A DNA stretch of 64,000 nucleotides from an uncultured Rickettsiales bacterium (GCA_900546225.1 URBZ01000005.1:5773-69772), one strand, 5' to 3'. Counted from the stretch's first letter, positions 52,501-61,518 are shown. Program-made: numbers and translations. Notes: generated by a model not told the origin, from the sequence alone.

Positions 52501-55500
52501 AATGTGTAGGTCAAGGTAAAACCGCATGCCCATTAAAGGACTTTACGTGTAAAGCGCGTTATTTCAAAGATGGCGACAAGTGCACAGCGTGCAAAACGTT
52601 GGATGATGGTTCGTTCACTCTGTCATTGGCCAGAAATTCTAATGGTTCAAAGGATTGTTATAAGTCATGCAAACAAGAATGCGAAAAAGCACCTTGCACG
52701 GCAGGTCATGGCAGCTGCTCTTATGAAAGTGTATTTGATACAGGTGCGATACACTATGATAACCCAACGGTTTGTCAGGTTACATCAACAAATTGTCCAA
52801 TGACCATTACTTGCGACCCGAACTATGAACTGGATCCCAACACTGGTACGTGCCTAGGGGTTCTGTACACAATCACATTGAATGACAATGATGGAACGGG
52901 TGGCGACGGCACAGTGTATCAGCAGTATAACACTGACTGGTTCAGCGATGCGGCCAAGTCCAACAGCATCAACAAGGTGACCGCGCCAACACGTGATGGC
53001 TGGACATTCTTGGGTTACTATACAACCCAGACCGGTGGCAGCATGATGATTAGTGATGACGGTACGTTGCCTTCTAATACGGCATTCACCGAAAATACGA
53101 CATTGTATGCACACTGGTCACAGAATGCCACAACATGTCAGGCGGGCAAGTACTATGACGGTGCAAACCACGTCACATGCCCAGCGGGCAAATACTGTGA
53201 CGGCACGGGCACTTCGGCAATCGGCGTGTCTGGTTGTGCGACGGATTGCCCTGCGGGTGGTACGTCGGGTTCTGGTGCGAAAGATAAAAAGGACTGTTTT
53301 GTTGCGTGCCCTGCCCCTGCGATAATCGCAAACGGTCGTTTGGAAAACGCCCAGACACAGCAGAATTATGACGGGTCTGCATATCCGGCATGTACATATC
53401 ATGCGGTCTGCAACACCGGTTATATTGCCAAGGACGACTATACAACCGCACCAACATGTATCTGGGGTGATGGCGCATGTCCAGAAAACTATTACTGCGA
53501 TCCAGACCCAGTGGCGTGTCCAGACGGTGGTTTGAGCAATGCGGGCGATTCCGACATAACACAGTGCTATAAACTGTACGATGATTATGACGGATTCCAG
53601 AACGGTACGGCATCTGCAATCTGCTATTACCAGACCGCGACCAGTGCATATGATCGTTGTCAGGTTCGCACAGTCAAGACGTGCTATGCGGGTTACTGGT
53701 ATCAGAATCCAACAATGCCGGACGAATTCTTGTGCCGCAGTGTTCAAGACAAGTATTACAGTCCGAAACCGAATATTTATCAGACGGAATGTCCGGACAA
53801 GGCCAACCAATACGTCCACTCAGAAGAAAATGCGGCATCTTATGTGAACTGCTATAAACAGTGCGTGTTGGATGTTCCACATGCGACGACGGTGGCCGCG
53901 GCCAAGAATACGGTATATGGTATCAGTACGACCCAATACGAAGCGTGTTCATTCAATGTGACATGCGACACGGGTTACACGGTGCGCAATAACAATACTG
54001 CCGCCCCGTCATGCCAAGCCAACGCGTACACAATCACGTTGGACAAGAATGGCGGCACAGGTTCTACACCGGCAAGCGTCACATGCACATTTGACAGCGG
54101 CGCGTGCACGTTGCCTGCAACCAGCAGCTTGAATCGTGCGGGTTACAGTGTAGAGGCAAAATGGTGTTCAACCAAGAATGGTGGCGCACCATGCTATACG
54201 GCGGGCGAATCCATTGCCGAAAACATATCGGCTGATGGCACAGCGGTCACACTGTACGCGGTGTGGACGCCACAGGTGTACACGGTTAAATTGGACAGCC
54301 GTAATGCAGACGTTGCTGCAGTACCAGATACAGTTTATCTGAAATATGCAACCGGCTGGTTCGAAAATGCGGCGGCGACCAACCCGATTATCGCGTTGAC
54401 AACATTACCATCAAAGGCGGCATGGTTCTTTACAGGATTCTATGACGCGGTTGACGGCGGCCAGCAGATTGTCGGTGCAGATGGCAAGTTTGGCACATCA
54501 GAGGCGGCGTTGACGATGGCAACACGGTCACCGGCCACAATCTATGCCAGATTAGAAGCCGGCACGGTAACGTGCGATGCGGGTACGTATTACACCGGTA
54601 CAGGCCCAGATTGCACAATTTGCCCAGCAAACAACTATTGCGAAGGCGGCACATTTGGTGCGGATTCTGGCAATGTTGGTGGATTGGTGGCGTGCCCAGA
54701 CAGTGGTAAATCACCGACCAGTTCAACATCGGCCGCGCAGTGTTACAAAGAAAATCTGGATACGTATGTGTCAGATCATGGTCGTGGTACACAAACATGT
54801 AACTATGACACATCGGCATCAGATTACACGGCGGATTGTCGCGACCGTAACATGACATCGTGCGATGCGGGTTATTGGCTGCGCGATACCAGCAACCACG
54901 CAGCTCCTGACTGTGACAGTGTGGACGATGGGTACTGGTCTGCGGCCAGCACACTGACCCAGACGGCATGCCATGGATACACATCTGGTGGCGCGGTACA
55001 TTCAAAGCCGAACGCGGTCAAGGTTCAGGACTGCTATAAAGAAGGCGTTGCGTACAATGCAACCAAGGGCAGCGGTACACAGACATGCTACTACTCGGTT
55101 GGCGAAGGCGACAGCGCGGTATATGGCAATGAATGTTATGACATTACCATCAACAAGTGCAACAAGGGTTATTGGCTGGCAGACAGCGCAGACATTGATT
55201 GCAGCGTGGCGGACTTTAACTACTACAGTGGTGCGGACGAAATCACACGTACGGCGTGCCCAGCGGGTGGTAAAACCCGTATCGACACCGCCGAAGCACC
55301 ACAGCAGTGCTACAAAGATGGTCAGCCATACACAGCGGATCATGGTGTTGGGTATCGCGTGTGCTTCTATACCAGTGGCACGGGTGACGACGCCAGATAT
55401 GATTCTGCGTGCGAAACACCAACAATGACCAAATGTACAGGTGGTTATTACTATGACATCGAAAAGAACAAGATGGATTGTATCGTTGTTGGTTATGGGT

Positions 55501-56912
55501 ATTACAGCATGAACAATATCGACCGTGGCCAGTGCAAGCCAGACGGCACAACCAAGACCGAAACCAGCACATCCAGCGCGGATTGCTATATGGACGGAAT
55601 GGCGTGTCCTGTCACCAATGGTAGCGGCACCCAGACATGTAACTATGATGCGGCGGACGACGCATACACGGCATCGTGCACAACATGTACGGTTACATCT
55701 TGCGACGAAGGATTCTCGCAAGTGGGCAACGAATGTGTGAATTGTCCAGCCAACAGCGTTTGCAGCGACGGCACACAAAAGACATGCGCCGAACTGACCA
55801 ATGGCGAATACCCATTGTCTGATGCGGGCACAACCGATGTTGCGATGTGCTATCGGAACTGTACATTGGCGGACAATGCGGCGTCTATGACCGGCCGTGA
55901 TTACCAAGGCGCGCCAGACACATGTGCGATTAAACGTTGCGCGGCGGGCTGGCATCTGGAAAATGGCGTATGCGTGCTGTGTCCAGAGGGCAGTTTCTGT
56001 GGCGATCCAGACAATCCTGATCCAGACGCACCAGATGTGAAATCGTGCCCGGCAGATTGGCCATTGTCTGACAAGGGTGCAAAGAGCCAGAACGATTGCT
56101 ATCGCAAGTGCGAAGAATATGCAATCGAAGGTGGCAAGGCCGTACCAGTCAGTGAAAAAGCAAACTATCCAAAGGTTTGCGAGTTCAAGGGCGTATCTGA
56201 CAGCGGCAACCCATGCGAAATCGTGGACGACAAGTGTGTTGAAACATCGTGCAACGGGGACTTTGAAATGATAGATGGCAAGTGTGAACCATGTAATCGT
56301 GACCATGCACTGACCTATCAAAAGACCGGCAACTGTATCGTTGCGTCGTGCGAAGTGAACTATCACCCGAACGGCCAGAGTTGCGAATACGATGTTCAGG
56401 AATGCACAGCACCAAATGCAGTGTCCGCTGAGAAACGTTGGGACGCAAAGTTGCAAGCGTTCGGCGTATGCACCATCAAGGAATGCGAGGAAGGATTCCA
56501 CATTTCGTCCAATGCGTGCGTATCTGACCAGCAACAGTGCACCGTTGACCACGGAACGGGTATCAAGGAATGGGATCACGTTGCGAACCAGTGGGGCAAA
56601 TGTGTGGCAACGTATTGCGATGCGGGTTACACCAATGATCCAGATTTGGTTGACAGCCGCGACGCATCGAAACCATGTGGTGTATGTCGTAACAAGTTCG
56701 CGGTTGATGGCGAAATTGCGGCCAGCAGTTATGTACGCGAATGCGAAATCGCATCGTGCATGTATCAGGGCGAGATGTATAATCTGGAAGACAACGAATG
56801 CAAACCAATTTGCAGTGTTGTTGGGTACTCTGATGAAACCGGTACGGAAAAGTGGGACGCAAGTCGCAAGAAATGCGTACGTACATGTAACGCCGGATAC
56901 ACATCGTGGTAA
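49578..56912 (+). CDS. Giant secreted cysteine-rich protein with InlB-type (Flg_new) repeats
   Basis: About 2,444 residues. A signal peptide (FAYLAMTVFVGNAFA) is followed by Cys-rich modules resembling GCC2/GCC3 or EGF-like growth-factor-receptor domains (CPSGKYCPGTG, CTPGNYCEG, GYYMT...YDG units). At least five InlB B-type repeats lie near residues 590-665, 795-870, 1100-1184, 1487-1568 and 1571-1665, with ends such as TLYAHWSQN. A third unit of about 85-95 residues (TQTCNYD...CDAGYW...QDCYK) recurs near 1353, 1743, 1837, 1929 and 2021. No C-terminal anchor or membrane segment is visible. GTG 49569 is an alternative start with a better-spaced ribosome site. Probably a surface adhesin or host-contact protein; inference. 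Confidence 0.9.
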   Translation: MSRFLRFFAYLAMTVFVGNAFAAGYTCDPSLPTYLSCQHGYYMTASSSSTTYDGTPKAGNYCQPCSRMGSNYTCAGGTARPVESEGGYSCPEYKKYTCCAAGYYMTKTATSTDYDGNPVVANACRPCSVYGANYTCPAGDDGCTGAPQAVTIDVKCQPGEYLPKGKTACETCTPGNYCEGVNVKGVSLVTGAEKDFGLSSCSSNTGALYNNSAAGSSSINDCYLTLTDGSFVSAVNGGSQLCNQGYYCKHGGRNIYYDKNGDERDLTDSRPTIGGGVACARGAYSDTEATACEACQNGQTTNGAGAISCNATCSNADNVKEWNNATWQENYVSNHCSIKACATGYKLENNKCVLLTIHCSAGEYLPENSTTCSSCKPGNYCGGGDFNYSSIAQGLEPCPPAYPNSDAGMSKKTECYGVETNRPWTGTQESCDLPDGCVGVTCEECKRDACKYIAYSNEDGTADGQIREGCASNNEACKQKQLSVNAWSGNYVNGLTCPACSTLTPDGEYTLSEHSNTGGATACYKNCKTACTRPTCPLHAICSYTETETEGVQHYGDTCSAAESTCPMTFTCENGYTKTSDGTGCQVASYTITYLIGKTGFNQERRSQSVTYLEKFTTLPANTFSRPGYSFQSWGGSYPQPSTEYTYSTAGDTILVASWTACDAAITSPGTCNCGSNQYPNGSGCSNCVKSCATVSIYTKGSYNVCQSQTVADGCYRDCTTADVPGSATVTGTVRYNAVSNTCAATKCNTNYYLSDGKCVTCPENAICDGDDTITCEDGYTLKDNKCEPNKYTVTFDANEGTGGPAPQTVEFGKKMATLTTLPTRATYSFVGYFDATAGGTQYYASNGTAVRAWDKLSDTTLYAHWSQNQVTCEAGKYYDGTAQVDCPSGKYCPGTGTTIEGGAGCAIECTTLGSEYTASDVGASANTQCFKACDAACSGEDTASCVSPMWTTDGDCKYDMTAKVSGIQYYNSTQCVGQGKTACPLKDFTCKARYFKDGDKCTACKTLDDGSFTLSLARNSNGSKDCYKSCKQECEKAPCTAGHGSCSYESVFDTGAIHYDNPTVCQVTSTNCPMTITCDPNYELDPNTGTCLGVLYTITLNDNDGTGGDGTVYQQYNTDWFSDAAKSNSINKVTAPTRDGWTFLGYYTTQTGGSMMISDDGTLPSNTAFTENTTLYAHWSQNATTCQAGKYYDGANHVTCPAGKYCDGTGTSAIGVSGCATDCPAGGTSGSGAKDKKDCFVACPAPAIIANGRLENAQTQQNYDGSAYPACTYHAVCNTGYIAKDDYTTAPTCIWGDGACPENYYCDPDPVACPDGGLSNAGDSDITQCYKLYDDYDGFQNGTASAICYYQTATSAYDRCQVRTVKTCYAGYWYQNPTMPDEFLCRSVQDKYYSPKPNIYQTECPDKANQYVHSEENAASYVNCYKQCVLDVPHATTVAAAKNTVYGISTTQYEACSFNVTCDTGYTVRNNNTAAPSCQANAYTITLDKNGGTGSTPASVTCTFDSGACTLPATSSLNRAGYSVEAKWCSTKNGGAPCYTAGESIAENISADGTAVTLYAVWTPQVYTVKLDSRNADVAAVPDTVYLKYATGWFENAAATNPIIALTTLPSKAAWFFTGFYDAVDGGQQIVGADGKFGTSEAALTMATRSPATIYARLEAGTVTCDAGTYYTGTGPDCTICPANNYCEGGTFGADSGNVGGLVACPDSGKSPTSSTSAAQCYKENLDTYVSDHGRGTQTCNYDTSASDYTADCRDRNMTSCDAGYWLRDTSNHAAPDCDSVDDGYWSAASTLTQTACHGYTSGGAVHSKPNAVKVQDCYKEGVAYNATKGSGTQTCYYSVGEGDSAVYGNECYDITINKCNKGYWLADSADIDCSVADFNYYSGADEITRTACPAGGKTRIDTAEAPQQCYKDGQPYTADHGVGYRVCFYTSGTGDDARYDSACETPTMTKCTGGYYYDIEKNKMDCIVVGYGYYSMNNIDRGQCKPDGTTKTETSTSSADCYMDGMACPVTNGSGTQTCNYDAADDAYTASCTTCTVTSCDEGFSQVGNECVNCPANSVCSDGTQKTCAELTNGEYPLSDAGTTDVAMCYRNCTLADNAASMTGRDYQGAPDTCAIKRCAAGWHLENGVCVLCPEGSFCGDPDNPDPDAPDVKSCPADWPLSDKGAKSQNDCYRKCEEYAIEGGKAVPVSEKANYPKVCEFKGVSDSGNPCEIVDDKCVETSCNGDFEMIDGKCEPCNRDHALTYQKTGNCIVASCEVNYHPNGQSCEYDVQECTAPNAVSAEKRWDAKLQAFGVCTIKECEEGFHISSNACVSDQQQCTVDHGTGIKEWDHVANQWGKCVATYCDAGYTNDPDLVDSRDASKPCGVCRNKFAVDGEIAASSYVRECEIASCMYQGEMYNLEDNECKPICSVVGYSDETGTEKWDASRKKCVRTCNAGYTSW

Positions 56913-56922
56913 AACAAAATAG

Positions 56923-56948
56923 ACCGTCCAGATGGACGGTTTATTTTT
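56923..56948 (+). terminator. Terminator after the giant gene
   Basis: ACCGTCC and GGACGGT around AGAT, followed by TTTATTTTT. Confidence 0.88.
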
Positions 56949-56975
56949 GCCATGGATTTTTCAGGCGCACCGCGA

Positions 56976-56981
56976 TAAAAT
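56976..56981 (+). promoter_or_regulatory. -10 box of a predicted leaderless flavoprotein gene
   Basis: TAAAAT ends seven bases before ATG 56989; no ribosome site and only a weak -35 (TGGATT) 17 bases upstream. Confidence 0.4.
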
Positions 56982-56988
56982 AATCATT

Positions 56989-58146
56989 ATGAAAAAATAC
57001 GATGTTATGATTATTGGTGCGGGCGCGTCAGGTATGGCGGCGGCGCATGCGGCACTGGCGCGTGGACGCAGTGTGGCGGTGATTGATATGGGCAACGCCC
57101 CATTGCGCAAGGTTGCAGTGTCTGGTGGTGGACGATGCAATTTCACAAATGCCGCGGCGGGACGCAATCGTTACTTTGGTGAAAATCCGGACTTTGTCCG
57201 TGGGCCATTGGCACGCGTAACGTACAGCGATGTATTGGATTGGGCGCGCGGGCATAATATCGCATGGACAGAAAAAAGCGCGGGACAATATTTCTGTGCC
57301 GATGGCGCGGGCGCGATTATTGATGCACTGATGGCGGATGTGCGCGGCGCAAAAATCATTCAAAATGATGCCGTAGAATCCGTTGATTTCGCGGACGGGC
57401 AATTTATCATTCATGCCGCGTCTGGCGAATATGGGGCAACGTCTGTGATTGTGGCGACGGGTGGCGTGTCATTTCCGACACTGGGGACAAGCGACGTTGG
57501 ATACAAAATCGCAAAACATTTTGGTCATAAAATAGTTCCTGTGCGCCCCGCCCTGTGTGCGATTGCAACAGGCGCATTCCCAGACACACTGGCGGGCGTA
57601 TCGTTGCCGGTTGAAATTACCATTGGGCGCGATGTGATTGCGGACGATATGTTATTCACACATGTTGGGATTGGCGGGCCGGCGGTGTATCGCGCGACCG
57701 TGCGCAATTCAGATGCGGATTGGATTATAAACCTGATGCCGAACGCAAACACATTTGACATTCTGTCGCGTGCAAAGCGCACCGATGGGCGCAAAAACGT
57801 GGCCACGATTTTGGGGCAATATATGCCCGCACGTGTGGCCCAGTGGATTGCGCGCGGCGACGTGCGTAATATTGCCGATATTCGCGACACAGACCTGCGC
57901 CAAATTGCCGAACGCGTGCAAAACACTGTCATTGCACGCGATGCGTATAAATACCACGGCCTGCGCAGTGCAGAGGTTGTACGCGGTGGCATCGCCACAG
58001 ACCAAATATCATCGCGCACCATGGAATCAAAATTGCGCAGTGGCCTGTTCTTTGCTGGCGAGGTTATTGATATCGCGGGCGATTTGGGTGGATTTAATCT
58101 GCACTGGGCATGGGCCAGTGGTACAATCGCCGGCGAAAACGCATAA
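56989..58146 (+). CDS. HI0933/YhiN-family FAD-dependent oxidoreductase
   Basis: The 385-residue flavoprotein has the FAD-binding Rossmann motif VMIIGAGASGMAAAHAALAR at the N-terminus, the family block RKVAVSGGGRCNFTNAAAGR, SVIVATGGVSFPTLGTSDVG, FTHVGIGGPAVYRATV, and the C-terminal EVIDIAGDLGGFNLHWAWAS with GTIAGENA. This is the HI0933 (YhiN) family, whose substrate is not established. No ribosome site precedes ATG 56989. It is followed 83 bases later by a hydrolase on the same strand. Confidence 0.93.
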   Translation: MKKYDVMIIGAGASGMAAAHAALARGRSVAVIDMGNAPLRKVAVSGGGRCNFTNAAAGRNRYFGENPDFVRGPLARVTYSDVLDWARGHNIAWTEKSAGQYFCADGAGAIIDALMADVRGAKIIQNDAVESVDFADGQFIIHAASGEYGATSVIVATGGVSFPTLGTSDVGYKIAKHFGHKIVPVRPALCAIATGAFPDTLAGVSLPVEITIGRDVIADDMLFTHVGIGGPAVYRATVRNSDADWIINLMPNANTFDILSRAKRTDGRKNVATILGQYMPARVAQWIARGDVRNIADIRDTDLRQIAERVQNTVIARDAYKYHGLRSAEVVRGGIATDQISSRTMESKLRSGLFFAGEVIDIAGDLGGFNLHWAWASGTIAGENA

Positions 58147-58229
58147 TTTGCCCGCGCCCCCAGAATACATACCTATTGTTCAGCGGGCGTATATTCCTGT
58201 ATCATCGTGCCCAAGAGGCACACAATATC

Positions 58230-59120
58230 ATGATGACACAAACATTGATTGCCAGCGACGGAATGCGGCTGCGTTGCACGTTGTGGGACAACGTTCGACG
58301 GCCCATTGGCGTGGTTCAGATTATTCACGGTATGGACGAACACGTTGGACGATATGCGCGATTTGCCCAATATATGAACCAGAACGGCTATATCGTGTTT
58401 GGTGATGATCATCGTGGGCACGGTCGCACCGCCGGCGGCGCGCAAAACATTGGTCGCGTTGGGTGCAGTGCCGATTTATTTATGGACATTGTTTCTGACG
58501 AATTAGCAATTTTGAAATACCTGAGTCAGAAATACAATTTACCCGTATTTGTTTTTGGTCACAGTTACGGCAGTTTTATCACCCAACGCATTTTGCAAGA
58601 ATCCGACCTGTGCGCCGCGGGCGTATGTATGTCTGGGTCGGCACGATACCCGCGCAGTATACTGAGTGTGGGGACTGCGATGGCATGGATTGGTCAACGC
58701 ATATTTGGCGCAAACGCGCCGGCACGCGCCATCGAACTGTTTTTACCAATACGCGGACGCAACGCCGCGCGATATCTGACACGGGACGCGCATCAAGTTG
58801 CCCTGCGCGACGCCGACCCGTTGCGTGCAAAATATTTTTCATATGGATTTTATTATTCGCTGTTTCGTAATCTGATGCATTTGCCAGGGGTGGTAAACCG
58901 CAAAATCCCGTTACTGATTATCAGTGGCAACCGCGACATAGTCAGCATGAACGCCCGATTGGCGCGGTCGCTGTATCGCGCGTACCAGGGCCAGAATATG
59001 AATAATCTGACGCTGATTATTTACCCGCACGCGCGGCATGAATTACTGTTAGACACGAATTATGCCGATGTCCAGAACGATATTCTGGGGTTCTTTAATG
59101 GCGTGCTAAATCGACACTAG
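58230..59120 (+). CDS. Alpha/beta hydrolase, monoacylglycerol lipase/lysophospholipase-like
   Basis: The 296-residue protein has the serine hydrolase fold: IIHGMDEHVGRYARFAQYMN (oxyanion region), VFGDDHRGHGRTAGG, VFGHSYGSFITQRIL with the nucleophile Ser in GHSYG, ISGNRDIVSMNARL (Asp), and YPHARHELLLDTN (His). The HGMxEHxxRY pattern is typical of monoacylglycerol lipase and lysophospholipase L2-type enzymes. There is no signal peptide. AAGAGG lies 11 bases ahead of the first of two adjacent ATGs. Confidence 0.92.
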   Translation: MMTQTLIASDGMRLRCTLWDNVRRPIGVVQIIHGMDEHVGRYARFAQYMNQNGYIVFGDDHRGHGRTAGGAQNIGRVGCSADLFMDIVSDELAILKYLSQKYNLPVFVFGHSYGSFITQRILQESDLCAAGVCMSGSARYPRSILSVGTAMAWIGQRIFGANAPARAIELFLPIRGRNAARYLTRDAHQVALRDADPLRAKYFSYGFYYSLFRNLMHLPGVVNRKIPLLIISGNRDIVSMNARLARSLYRAYQGQNMNNLTLIIYPHARHELLLDTNYADVQNDILGFFNGVLNRH

Positions 59121-59167
59121 CATCGAACAATCTTTTTTGTTATAATTGATACCAAGGATTGGGTAAA

Positions 59168-59923
59168 ATGTTTCGCAGTATATCACGTGTGTTTTTTGTG
59201 CTGATTTGCGTCAGTGGCGCAACTGTTGCGATGGCCGTGAACGAAAAAACTGATACTGATCAACCTATTTCTGGGCTGCTTTGTATGGAAAAGGATTGTG
59301 GATTAGGGTATGTACCGGCTGTAAATGATTTTAGTTCTTGTTCGGGTAATCAGTATACAACGGCATGTTATGGCGGCAATTCAACCTATGGCAATGTAAA
59401 GGCGTTTTCTTGCGTTTCATGTCCCAGTGGCTATACACGTACTGGGAAAACCGGAAACACAAATGAATCAACTTCACCATGTAAATTTCGATACTATGAA
59501 TGTGAAAAGGATGAATGCAATCTGGCGTGCTTCATTGGGTTACCACGATGGATGGATGTAAAGAATGCCAACTATCAGATAATGACGAACAAAACGTTGG
59601 ACAAAGTCAACTGCAAATGCATTACAACAACATTGTATCGCTGTAAAGCGGGCTATTATATGAATGGCCCCAGTGCAATAGTGAGAAAAGAAGGTTCGTC
59701 AACATTATATGTTCCACCATGCAACAGATGTCCATACGCACAAGACAAGAATTTATTGCTGTCATACGGAACATCCGATCCTGGCAGCAATGCTGGCCAG
59801 AGCAGTTGTTATATGGAAAAAGGTGATTCTTACTCGCACAAAGTAAGCGATGGATTGAAGACCAACACCATTGGCAAGTACAGATTGAGTGTCGATTGCT
59901 ATTATGATCAGAAATCAAATTAG
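59168..59923 (+). CDS. Small secreted cysteine-rich protein related in style to the giant protein
   Basis: From ATG 59168 (AAGGA nine bases upstream) the 251-residue product has a signal peptide (SRVFFVLICVSGATVAMA). About 20 cysteines form modules such as KDCGLGYVPAVNDFSSCSG, FSCVSCPSGYTRTGKTGN, YRCKAGYYMNGPS and PCNRCPYAQDKN. The CPSGYT and KAGYYMNGP phrases match the style of modules in the 49578-56912 protein, and both genes start with the same GGxAAAATG context. It ends without an anchor. Likely another surface or secreted protein of the same group. Confidence 0.85.
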   Translation: MFRSISRVFFVLICVSGATVAMAVNEKTDTDQPISGLLCMEKDCGLGYVPAVNDFSSCSGNQYTTACYGGNSTYGNVKAFSCVSCPSGYTRTGKTGNTNESTSPCKFRYYECEKDECNLACFIGLPRWMDVKNANYQIMTNKTLDKVNCKCITTTLYRCKAGYYMNGPSAIVRKEGSSTLYVPPCNRCPYAQDKNLLLSYGTSDPGSNAGQSSCYMEKGDSYSHKVSDGLKTNTIGKYRLSVDCYYDQKSN

Positions 59924-59931
59924 TTTGTAAT

Positions 59932-59957
59932 GTCCGCCCCGTGCGGACGTTTTTTTT
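59932..59957 (+). terminator. Terminator after the small Cys-rich gene
   Basis: GTCCGC and GCGGAC around a CCCGT loop, followed by eight T. Confidence 0.9.
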
Positions 59958-60011
59958 AGAGAATAGATAATAGATTTTTTGGGGTGACGAATATGTGTTG
60001 CACGACATTAT

Positions 60012-60053
60012 CGACTGGATTGCCACGCTGCGCTCGCAATGACAAAAATGCTA
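60012..60053. repeat. Interspersed palindromic repeat, copy 2
   Basis: ACTGGATTGCCACG, TCGCAATGACA and a GCTAG end match copies 1 and 3. The surrounding 186-base gap holds no other gene. Confidence 0.7.
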
Positions 60054-60109
60054 GTAGAGCCAAGAAAAAAGGATAGTGGCGGGAACGCAGTCCACGGGCG
60101 ACACGGCAG

Positions 60110-60589
60110 CTAGGCACAGATTTCGGCGAATTTCAGTGGAATGATTTTTGCCAGTGCGGCGGGCGCGACCTCTACCTGATAGCCGATTTTGCCGGCACTG
60201 AAAATAATCGTGTCAAAATTATTTGCGGACGCATCGGCGACCGTCTGAAACTGTTTTTTCATGCCAATCGGACTGCACCCGCCATGGACATAGCCCGTCA
60301 GCGGCAGCAATTCACGCATCGGCAGCATATCTATTGCCTTTTCCCCGACCGCCAATGCGGCACGTTTCAAATCCAATTCGGCACAGACCGGCAACATAAA
60401 AACATAATACTTGTTTGAACGTGCAACTGTAACCAATGTCTTGAACACCTGATGCGGATTTTGGTTTAATGCCGCCGCGACATCAACGCCCGACAATGCT
60501 GGCGTATCAGCATAGCAATAATGGTTATACGGTGTTTTATGTGCGTCCAGAACGCGCATAACATTTGTTTTGTATTCGTTATTCTTCAT
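60110..60589 (-). CDS. ybaK: YbaK/EbsC-family Cys-tRNA(Pro) deacylase
   Basis: YbaK hydrolyses Cys mischarged onto tRNA-Pro in trans. The 159-residue protein starts at 60589 (MKNNEYKTNVMRVLDAH) and has YNHYCYADTPALSGVDVAAA, NPHQVFKTLV, the Lys of VFKTLVTV, and the family block VGEKAIDMLPMRELLPLTGY with VHGGCSPIGMKKQ. A TTGACA-17-CAAAAT promoter ends seven bases before ATG and there is no ribosome site, predicting a leaderless mRNA. Divergent from the mla operon. Confidence 0.93.
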   Translation of the reverse strand: MKNNEYKTNVMRVLDAHKTPYNHYCYADTPALSGVDVAAALNQNPHQVFKTLVTVARSNKYYVFMLPVCAELDLKRAALAVGEKAIDMLPMRELLPLTGYVHGGCSPIGMKKQFQTVADASANNFDTIIFSAGKIGYQVEVAPAALAKIIPLKFAEICA

Positions 60590-60596
60590 GCGTGAT

Positions 60597-60625
60597 ATTT
60601 TGCGCGTGTGTGGGAGAATTGTCAA
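60597..60625 (-). promoter_or_regulatory. Predicted leaderless promoter of ybaK
   Basis: TTGACA (60620-60625) and CAAAAT (60597-60602) on the minus strand, 17 bases apart; seven bases to ATG. Confidence 0.55.
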
Positions 60626-60636
60626 ATCTTTTATGT

Positions 60637-60664
60637 TTGACTTAGGTGCGCAAATTATTATAAA
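60637..60664 (+). promoter_or_regulatory. Promoter of the mla operon
   Basis: TTGACT and TATAAA with a 16-base spacer, back to back with the ybaK promoter; leader of about 17 nt with a TAGGAAA ribosome site. Confidence 0.6.
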
Positions 60665-60688
60665 ATTTAACCATTCAAATGTAGGAAA

Positions 60689-61513
60689 ATGCAGCAGCCA
60701 AAAATAACATCTTGGGCACAAAACATCTGTGATTCCGTGGGCGATTACACGCTGCGTATGGCGGCGCATGCACGCGATGGATTGCAATTCTGTGGTGCGG
60801 TATTTGCCAGTGTTGGTCGCGCAATGCGCGGGCGCGCGGTATTTCGCCAAATTGATTTGTGGGGCGAACTGGAAAAGGCGGGGATTCGCGCCGTGCCGAT
60901 TGCATGTTTAATCAGTTTTATGATTGGTGTCATTATCGCCTTTGTCGGTGTGATGCAGTTGGAAATGTTCGGCGCGGAAATTTATGTTGCCGCCCTGTTG
61001 GCGATTGCAACAACGCGTATTTTGGGGGCGATTATGACTGGTATTATTATGTCGGGCCGCACCGGTGCGGCATACGCCGCCGAAATCGGCTCTATGCAGG
61101 TAAATCAGGAAATCGATGCATTGCGCACGATGGGCGTACGACCGATGGATTTCTTGGTGTTGCCACGCGTGTTGGCGTTGACGATTACGATGCCGATACT
61201 GACCATCATTGCGGACATTGTTGGAATATTGGGTGGCGCATGCATTGCGATGACACTGATGAATGTGTCCATGACCGAATATTGGAAAATGACATTTGAA
61301 TGGATTACGTTTAATAACTTTGCAATCGGTGTTCTGCACGGTTGGGTATATGGTTGGGTCATTGCGATTTGCGGATGCTATTGCGGTCTGAACACGCAAC
61401 GCAGTGCCGACGGAATTGGTCGCGCGACAACACGCGCGGTGGTGTACAGTATTGTGTGGTGTATCGTTGTCACGGCGATTCTGACACTGATATTTAATTG
61501 GTTGGACATATAA
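60689..61513 (+). CDS. mlaE: MlaE-family lipid ABC transporter permease
   Basis: MlaE is the inner-membrane permease of the MCE-type phospholipid transporter that maintains outer-membrane lipid asymmetry. The 274-residue protein shows IPIACLISFMIGVIIAFVGV-type N-terminal helices, the family signature ATTRILGAIMTGIIMSGRTG, YAAEIGSMQVNQEIDALRTM, GVRPMDFLVLPRVLAL and several later membrane segments. First gene of a four-gene operon. Confidence 0.93.
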   Translation: MQQPKITSWAQNICDSVGDYTLRMAAHARDGLQFCGAVFASVGRAMRGRAVFRQIDLWGELEKAGIRAVPIACLISFMIGVIIAFVGVMQLEMFGAEIYVAALLAIATTRILGAIMTGIIMSGRTGAAYAAEIGSMQVNQEIDALRTMGVRPMDFLVLPRVLALTITMPILTIIADIVGILGGACIAMTLMNVSMTEYWKMTFEWITFNNFAIGVLHGWVYGWVIAICGCYCGLNTQRSADGIGRATTRAVVYSIVWCIVVTAILTLIFNWLDI

Positions 61514-61518
61514 ACGAA

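Noticed and set aside
55002..56579. A 525-residue open frame on the minus strand opposite the giant gene
   Set aside because: It lies wholly within the repeat-rich coding region of the plus-strand gene, has no ribosome site, and reads as an unbroken shadow because the opposite strand is rich in cysteine codons.
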